Source of the DNA: Pseudomonas sp. MUP55
GTDB taxonomy: Bacteria > Pseudomonadota > Gammaproteobacteria > Pseudomonadales > Pseudomonadaceae
Assembly: GCF_034043515.1 (NCBI RefSeq)
Contig: NZ_CP138214.1
Coordinates: 1,488,001-1,552,000 of the forward strand
Direction: 5' to 3'
Length of the DNA stretch: 64,000 nucleotides
The translations under genes were made by a program, and so were the position numbers. The notes beneath the pieces were generated by a model, which worked only from the letters and a program-made list of their open reading frames with translations, did no database searches and was not told where the DNA came from. Below, in pieces: positions 59,094 to 64,000 of the stretch; positions within the stretch are counted from its first letter, which is position 1, and the number at the start of each line of letters is the position of its first letter.

Positions 59094-59180
59094 GTGGGAG
59101 GGGGCTTGCCCCCGATGGCGGTATATCAGTCATAAATCATTCAACTGACCCACCGCTATCGGGGGCAAGCCCCCTCCCAC
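59094..59180. repeat. REP doublet, copy 8
   Basis: Inverted arms between pcaK and the pcaI promoter, just before the PcaR operators. Confidence 0.92.
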
Positions 59181-59222
59181 ATTGGATCGTCTTCGTTAAG
59201 GAAATTAGCTCGCCAACAATCC

Positions 59223-59256
59223 GTTCGATAATCGAACGCTGAGTCGATTATCGGAT
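59223..59256 (+). promoter_or_regulatory. Inverted pair of PcaR operators upstream of pcaI
   Basis: GTTCGATAATCGAAC (59223-59237) is a perfect odd palindrome and differs from the known PcaR site at one or two bases. A second core lies in reverse orientation (CGATTATCG, 59245-59253). The pair is about 90-120 bp before the pcaI start. Confidence 0.85.
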
Positions 59257-59342
59257 TGTTCGGCCCATGTCCCCGGCTTAACCTTCAAGCACTTCGGCGC
59301 CACCTCAGCGCCTTTTTCGATCAACATCGGGAGCTCAACCCC

Positions 59343-60200
59343 ATGGCTGAAATTCTCACCCTGCGTGATGCGGTCAAGCGCTTCGTGAACGACGGCGATA
59401 CCGTCGCCCTCGAAGGCTTCACTCACCTGATCCCTACGGCCGCAGGTCATGAAATCATTCGTCAGGGCAAGAAAGACCTGACGCTGGTGCGCATGACGCC
59501 TGACCTGATCTACGACCAGTTGATCGGTGCCGGCTGTGCGCGCAAGTTGATTTTTTCCTGGGGCGGCAACCCTGGCGTGGGCTCCCTGCATCGCCTGCGC
59601 GACGCCGTGGAAAAACAGTGGCCGCAGCCGCTTGAGATCGAGGAACACAGCCATGCCGACTTGGCCAATGCCTACGTCGCCGGCGCCTCCGGCCTGCCGT
59701 TTGCGGTGCTGCGTGCCTATGCCGGTTCCGACTTGCCCAAGGTCAACCCGCTGATCAAGACCGTCACCTGCCCGTTCACGGGCGAGGTGCTGGCGGCGGT
59801 GCCGTCGGTACGTCCGGATGTCACGGTGATCCATGCGCAGAAGGCCGACCGCAAGGGCAACGTGCTGCTCTGGGGCATTCTCGGGGTGCAGAAGGAAGCG
59901 GCCCTGGCGGCCCAGCGCTGCATCGTCACCGTCGAGGAAATCGTCGATGACCTGAATGCGCCCATGAACAGCTGCGTGCTGCCCACCTGGGCCTTGACTG
60001 CGGTGTGCCATGTGCCGGGTGGCGCGCATCCGTCCTACGCCCACGGCTATAACGAACGTGACAACCGCTTCTACCAGGCGTGGGACCCAATCGCCCGCGA
60101 CCGTGAGACGTTTACCGCCTGGATCGACGAGTACATCCATGGCACCGCCGACTTCCGTGAATTCCAGGTCAAGCTGGCCACCCAGCAGGAGGCCAAGTAA
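59343..60200 (+). CDS. pcaI: 3-Oxoadipate CoA-transferase subunit A (PcaI/CatI)
   Basis: A 285-residue alpha subunit of the enzyme that moves CoA from succinyl-CoA to 3-oxoadipate. The start at 59343 is standard (MAEILTLRDAVKRFVNDGD). The length is that of the CatI type (about 280) rather than the 231-residue PcaI of P. putida, so it belongs to the glutaconate CoA-transferase-like branch. CPFTGEVLAAVPSVRPDV and the LLWGILGVQKEAALAAQR segment are typical. It is coupled to pcaJ (TAATG overlap). Confidence 0.9.
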   Translation: MAEILTLRDAVKRFVNDGDTVALEGFTHLIPTAAGHEIIRQGKKDLTLVRMTPDLIYDQLIGAGCARKLIFSWGGNPGVGSLHRLRDAVEKQWPQPLEIEEHSHADLANAYVAGASGLPFAVLRAYAGSDLPKVNPLIKTVTCPFTGEVLAAVPSVRPDVTVIHAQKADRKGNVLLWGILGVQKEAALAAQRCIVTVEEIVDDLNAPMNSCVLPTWALTAVCHVPGGAHPSYAHGYNERDNRFYQAWDPIARDRETFTAWIDEYIHGTADFREFQVKLATQQEAK

Positions 60201-60979
60201 TGGCTTACTCCACCAATGAAATGATGACCGTCGCCGCTGCGCGCCGCCTCAAGAATGGCTCGGTGTGCTTCGTCGGCATCGGCCTGCCGTCCAAGGCGGC
60301 CAACCTGGCGCGCCTGACCTCATCGCCTGACGTGGTGCTGATCTACGAGTCCGGTCCGATTGGCGCCAAGCCATCGGTGCTGCCGCTGTCCATCGGTGAC
60401 GGTGAGCTGGCGGAAACCGCCGACACCGTGGTGCCCACCGGTGAAATCTTCCGCTACTGGCTGCAAGGCGGGCGCATTGATGTCGGCTTTCTCGGCGCGG
60501 CTCAGGTTGACCGCTTCGGCAACATCAACACCACCGTGGTCGGCGACTATCACCAGCCCAAGGTACGTTTGCCGGGTGCCGGCGGCGCGCCGGAGATCGC
60601 AGGTTCCGCCAAGAGCGTGTTGATCATCCTTAAACAGTCGTCCCGTTCGTTTGTCGACAAGCTGGACTTCATCACCTCGGTTGGCCACGGCGAAGGCGGC
60701 GATTCGCGTAAGCGCCTGGGCCTGCCGGGCGCGGGTCCCGTCGGCATCATCACCGACCTGTGCATCATGGAGCCGGAGCAGGGCACCCATGAGTTCGTGG
60801 TCACTGCGTTGCACCCCGGCGTGACCCGTGAGCAGGTAATAGCGGCGACCGGTTGGGCAATCCGTTTTGCCGACCAGGTCGAAGTCACCGCCGAACCGAC
60901 CGAGGTTGAGCTGAGCGCCCTGCGTGACCTTGAGGCACGCACCGCAGCCGCCCACGGCCAAGCACCCGGAGAAGCCTGA
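60200..60979 (+). CDS. pcaJ: 3-Oxoadipate CoA-transferase subunit B (PcaJ/CatJ)
   Basis: A 259-residue beta subunit of the CoA-transferase. The probable catalytic Glu is in LIYESGPIGAKPSVLPLSIGD (YESG). GAAQVDRFGNINTTVVGDY and RLPGAGGAPEIA are family segments. It overlaps both pcaI and pcaF by one to three bases, so the three are co-translated, and the enzyme supplies the substrate for PcaF. Confidence 0.93.
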   Translation: MAYSTNEMMTVAAARRLKNGSVCFVGIGLPSKAANLARLTSSPDVVLIYESGPIGAKPSVLPLSIGDGELAETADTVVPTGEIFRYWLQGGRIDVGFLGAAQVDRFGNINTTVVGDYHQPKVRLPGAGGAPEIAGSAKSVLIILKQSSRSFVDKLDFITSVGHGEGGDSRKRLGLPGAGPVGIITDLCIMEPEQGTHEFVVTALHPGVTREQVIAATGWAIRFADQVEVTAEPTEVELSALRDLEARTAAAHGQAPGEA

Positions 60980-62178
60980 TGCGCGATGTCTTTATCTGTG
61001 ATGCCATTCGAACGCCCATCGGCCGTTTCGGCGGTGGCCTGTCCACGGTGCGCGCCGATGACCTCGCCGCGTTGCCGATCAAGGCACTGATGGAGCGCAA
61101 CCCGACGGTGGATTGGACCGCGGTTGATGAAGTGTTCCTCGGCTGCGCCAACCAGGCCGGCGAAGACAACCGCAACGTGGCGCGCATGGCGCTGCTGCTG
61201 GCGGGCCTGCCGCAGAGCGTTCCCGGCGTGACCCTCAACCGCCTTTGCGCCTCGGGCATGGACGCCATCGGCACGGCCTTCCGCGCAATTGCCAGCGGCG
61301 AAATGGAGCTGGCGATTGCCGGTGGCGTCGAGTCGATGTCCCGTGCGCCGTTCGTGATGGGCAAGGCCGATGCCGCGTTTTCGCGCAACATGAAGCTCGA
61401 AGACACCACCATCGGCTGGCGCTTTATCAACCCGTTGATGAAAGCCCAATACGGCGTGGATGCGATGCCGCAGACCGCCGATAACGTCGCCGACGACTAC
61501 GCCATCTCCCGCGCCGATCAGGACGCGTTCGCCCTGCGCAGCCAGCAGCGGACCGCCGCCGCCCAGGCTGCCGGCTTCTTTGCCGAAGAGATCGTGCCGG
61601 TGCGGGTCGCGCATAAAAAAGGCGAAACCCTGGTGGAGCACGACGAGCATCCCCGGGACACCAGCCTGGAAGCGCTGACCAAACTCAAACCGGTCAACGG
61701 CCCGGACAAGACCGTTACCGCCGGCAACGCCTCGGGCGTCAACGATGGCGCTGCCGCGCTGATCCTCGCTTCTGGCGAAGCCGTGAAGCAACACGGCCTT
61801 ACCGCGCGCGCGCGGGTATTGGGCATGGCCAGCGCCGGTGTCGCCCCGCGTGTGATGGGCATCGGCCCGGTGCCGGCAGTACGCAAGCTGGTGGAACGGC
61901 TGGGGCTGGCGGTCACTGATTTCGACGTGATCGAACTCAACGAAGCGTTCGCCAGCCAAGGCCTGGCGGTGCTGCGCGAACTGGGCCTGGCCGACGATGC
62001 GCCCCAGGTCAACCCCAACGGCGGCGCCATCGCCCTGGGCCACCCCCTGGGCATGAGCGGCGCGCGGCTGGTACTGACCGCCCTGCATCAGCTGGAAAAA
62101 ACCGGCGGGCGCAAAGGCCTGGCGACCATGTGTGTGGGCGTCGGCCAAGGCTTGGCCCTGGCCATTGAACGCATCTGA
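60979..62178 (+). CDS. pcaF: 3-Oxoadipyl-CoA thiolase
   Basis: A 399-residue thiolase that splits 3-oxoadipyl-CoA into succinyl-CoA and acetyl-CoA, the last step of the pathway. Catalytic residues are visible: nucleophile Cys in LNRLCASGMDAIG, NEAFASQG, His in GHPLGMSGAR and the second Cys in TMCVGVGQG. The N-terminus MRDVFICDAIRTPIGRFGG is standard for the family. It overlaps the pcaJ stop (TGATG). Confidence 0.96.
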   Translation: MRDVFICDAIRTPIGRFGGGLSTVRADDLAALPIKALMERNPTVDWTAVDEVFLGCANQAGEDNRNVARMALLLAGLPQSVPGVTLNRLCASGMDAIGTAFRAIASGEMELAIAGGVESMSRAPFVMGKADAAFSRNMKLEDTTIGWRFINPLMKAQYGVDAMPQTADNVADDYAISRADQDAFALRSQQRTAAAQAAGFFAEEIVPVRVAHKKGETLVEHDEHPRDTSLEALTKLKPVNGPDKTVTAGNASGVNDGAAALILASGEAVKQHGLTARARVLGMASAGVAPRVMGIGPVPAVRKLVERLGLAVTDFDVIELNEAFASQGLAVLRELGLADDAPQVNPNGGAIALGHPLGMSGARLVLTALHQLEKTGGRKGLATMCVGVGQGLALAIERI

Positions 62179-62195
62179 TAAAAGAGGACTGTTTC

Positions 62196-62900
62196 ATGAG
62201 TGACAAGCCCGGTTACCGGCGCCCGCAAGCGGGCACTCAACCTGATTACCTGCACCCGGCCTACCAGTCGACGAACTTGCGCTCGCCGTCCCAGCCGTTG
62301 GTGTTCCTGCCTCATTCCTTGTCGGAAATCACCGGCCCGACCATCGGTGCCGAGCGGCTCAACGCCAAGGACAATGACCTCACCGCCCAGCATGAAGGCG
62401 AGCCCCAGGGCGAACGCATCATCATTCACGGGCGCGTACTGGATGAAAACGGCCTGCCGGTGCCCGGCATCCTGGTGGAAATCTGGCAAGCCAACGCCGC
62501 CGGTCGCTACAACCACAAGCGCGACCTGCACGACGCGCCGCTGGACCCGAACTTCACCGGCACCGGGCGCACCGTCACCGACGCAGAAGGCTGGTACCAG
62601 TTCCAGACCATCAAGCCCGGCGCCTACCCGTGGGGCAACCATCACAACGCCTGGCGCCCGGCGCATATCCACTTTTCGCTGTTCGGCCCGAGCGTGCTGA
62701 CGCGCCTGGTCACGCAAATGTACTTCCCCGGCGACCCGCTGCTCGAATACGACCCGATCTACAACTGCGTGCCGGACACCCGCGCCAAGCAACGCCTGAT
62801 CGCCAGCTTCGACCTGGAAAAAACCATTCCTTCCTATGCCCTCGGCTACCGCTGGGACATCGTCCTGCGCGGCCGCGACGCCACGCCGATGGAGAAATGA
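62196..62900 (+). CDS. pcaH: Protocatechuate 3,4-dioxygenase beta subunit
   Basis: A 234-residue iron(III)-binding subunit that cleaves protocatechuate intradiol to carboxymuconate. The iron ligands are visible: one Tyr in GRYNHK, one in GAYPWGNHHNAWRP and the two His of AHIHFS. It has GAGGAC about ten bases upstream. The gap from pcaF is 17 bp, so all pca genes from pcaI form one transcription unit. Confidence 0.96.
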   Translation: MSDKPGYRRPQAGTQPDYLHPAYQSTNLRSPSQPLVFLPHSLSEITGPTIGAERLNAKDNDLTAQHEGEPQGERIIIHGRVLDENGLPVPGILVEIWQANAAGRYNHKRDLHDAPLDPNFTGTGRTVTDAEGWYQFQTIKPGAYPWGNHHNAWRPAHIHFSLFGPSVLTRLVTQMYFPGDPLLEYDPIYNCVPDTRAKQRLIASFDLEKTIPSYALGYRWDIVLRGRDATPMEK

Positions 62901-62901
62901 G

Positions 62902-63468
62902 ATGAGCCTTTACGCAACCACGTCCCACACCGTCGGGCCGTATTACCACATCGGCCTGACCTGGCTGAACCGCGAAGACCTGACCGTCGCCGCCACCCTC
63001 GGCGAACGCGTGGCGATCACTGGGCAAGTGGTGGACGGCAACGGTGATGTGGTCAACGACGCCATGCTCGAAGTCTGGCAGGCGAACGCCGCCGGCAAGT
63101 ACGACCACCCGGAAGACGAGCAGGACAAACCGGTAGATCCCAATTTCGAAGGCTTTGGCCGCGTGCCGGTGGATGCCGAAGGGCGTTTCCGCTTTACCAC
63201 GATCAAGCCGGGCAGCGTGCCGGGGCTTAAAGGCACGACCCAGGCGCCGCACCTGGTGGTGCTGGTGTTTGCCCGTGGGTTGGTCAAGCACTTGCTGACG
63301 CGAATTTATTTTGACGGTGAAGCGCTGAATGCAGATGACGCGTTGCTGGCGTGTGTGCCGGCCGAACGTCGCGGTACGCTGATTGCCAGGCAGGATGGGG
63401 CAGGGGTTTATCAGTGGGATGTGGTTTTGCAGGGGACAGACAGGGAAACGGTGTTTTTCGATTATTGA
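62902..63468 (+). CDS. pcaG: Protocatechuate 3,4-dioxygenase alpha subunit
   Basis: A 188-residue alpha subunit, slightly shorter than the usual 200. It has the same intradiol fold as PcaH (MLEVWQANAAGKYDHPEDE; FGRVPVDAEGRFRFTTIKPG) but lacks the Tyr/His iron ligands. It starts one base after the pcaH stop, implying equimolar synthesis. Alpha and beta subunits build a multimer of heterodimers, with the active site at their interface. Confidence 0.95.
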   Translation: MSLYATTSHTVGPYYHIGLTWLNREDLTVAATLGERVAITGQVVDGNGDVVNDAMLEVWQANAAGKYDHPEDEQDKPVDPNFEGFGRVPVDAEGRFRFTTIKPGSVPGLKGTTQAPHLVVLVFARGLVKHLLTRIYFDGEALNADDALLACVPAERRGTLIARQDGAGVYQWDVVLQGTDRETVFFDY

Positions 63469-63483
63469 GTTGGCTGTAGGGCC

Positions 63484-63560
63484 TCATCGGGGGCAAGCCC
63501 CCTCCCACATTGGATCTAGGTGAACCCGATCAAGTGTGGGAGGGGGCTTGCCCCCGATAG
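63484..63560. repeat. REP pair in reversed topology (copy 9)
   Basis: Two arms between pcaG and the following gene, with CCTCCCAC ends facing inward (left arm 63484-63508, right arm 63536-63560), opposite to the other copies. The gap is 27 bp. Confidence 0.9.
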
Positions 63561-63657
63561 GGCCTTTTCAGACGACACAGATCCAAAAGTCTGCTTGCGG
63601 AACATGGTTGTTGCAAAGTATGTCTAGGCTATAACCGTTCCCATTGAGTGAAAAAAC

Positions 63658-64000
63658 ATGACAACAACAACGAGTCACTACACCGGAGAAGAACGCAGCA
63701 AACGGATTTTTGCGATTGTCGGTGCTTCCTCCGGCAACCTGGTCGAATGGTTCGACTTCTACGTCTATGCCTTCTGCGCCATCTATTTTGCCCCGGCGTT
63801 TTTTCCGTCGGATGACCCCACCGTGCAGTTGCTCAATACCGCTGGCGTGTTCGCTGCCGGGTTCCTGATGCGTCCTATCGGCGGCTGGCTGTTTGGCCGG
63901 GTGGCCGACAAGCATGGCCGCAAGAATTCAATGATGATCTCGGTGCTGATGATGTGCGCCGGTTCCCTGGTCATCGCCTTCCTGCCCACCTACAACACGA
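63658..64000 (+). CDS. pcaT: MFS dicarboxylate transporter (PcaT/KgtP-like), 3' end outside window
   Basis: The first 114 codons of a metabolite:H+ symporter of the alpha-ketoglutarate permease family: [37 protein letters not shown] and HGRKNSMM are its diagnostic motifs. In P. putida and relatives pcaT, a dicarboxylate or beta-ketoadipate transporter, lies in the pca cluster, and the position here after pcaG fits. The gene runs off the right edge. Confidence 0.85.
   Translation, partial: MTTTTSHYTGEERSKRIFAIVGASSGNLVEWFDFYVYAFCAIYFAPAFFPSDDPTVQLLNTAGVFAAGFLMRPIGGWLFGRVADKHGRKNSMMISVLMMCAGSLVIAFLPTYNT

Overview
The window is chromosomal DNA of a fluorescent pseudomonad, most likely the Pseudomonas fluorescens subgroup. 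Four things point there: the GC-rich codon use, the surE-pcm-nlpD-rpoS order, the aot-type, bra and pca operons in Pseudomonas arrangement, and at least eight copies of the GTGGGAGGGGGCTTGC intergenic palindrome. I see no phage, IS element, CRISPR array, rRNA or tRNA. Both edges cut genes: surE on the left and a pcaT-like transporter on the right.

Layout. 1-3.5 kb: surE-pcm-nlpD-rpoS (stationary phase), with a PsrA-type operator inside nlpD. 3.5-5 kb: a cold-shock protein, dcd and a small unknown. 5-15.4 kb: a ligase-associated DNA repair set (pdeM-lhr and lig-exo) in two overlapping gene pairs. A complete aot-like basic amino acid ABC transporter operon lies between the pairs. 15.5-21.4 kb: a QuiP-type acylase lipoprotein, a four-gene operon of zinc-binding SEC-C proteins, a collagen-like secreted protein and a CopD-like membrane protein. 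21.4-32.5 kb: dinG, a GH50-like glycosidase, a serine hydrolase, an unusual OmpA lipoprotein, pdxH, a glycine-zipper lipoprotein, nhaA and a PLP enzyme. 32.6-36.7 kb: an FAD dehydrogenase, a lipoprotein, and a divergent SDR/LysR pair.

36.7-39.2 kb is an overlapping operon of a four-cysteine DUF2282 peptide, a DUF692 (MNIO) enzyme, a DUF2063 protein and a DoxX protein. This is a bufferin-type RiPP locus predicted to make a copper-binding peptide. 39.4-44.4 kb is the bra (liv) branched-chain amino acid operon, with a hairpin after braC and an unassigned 16-bp palindrome in its promoter. 44.7-50.1 kb carries a DUF2288 protein, an NbdA-like MHYT-GGDEF-EAL protein, a YkgJ cysteine-cluster protein and a spinster-type MFS transporter. 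It ends in a roughly 300-bp structured repeat with a three-way-junction fold. 50.1-56.3 kb: rapA, two small unknowns, a 38-residue membrane protein under an ANR box (probable CcoM, a cbb3 oxidase subunit) and pitA.

56.6-64 kb is the beta-ketoadipate region: pcaR, pcaK, then pcaI-J-F-H-G-T. It takes protocatechuate to succinyl-CoA and acetyl-CoA, with paired PcaR operators before pcaR and pcaI. REP elements sit mostly just after genes and divide the window into transcription units. All functions are inferred by reading the sequence; no database search was possible.
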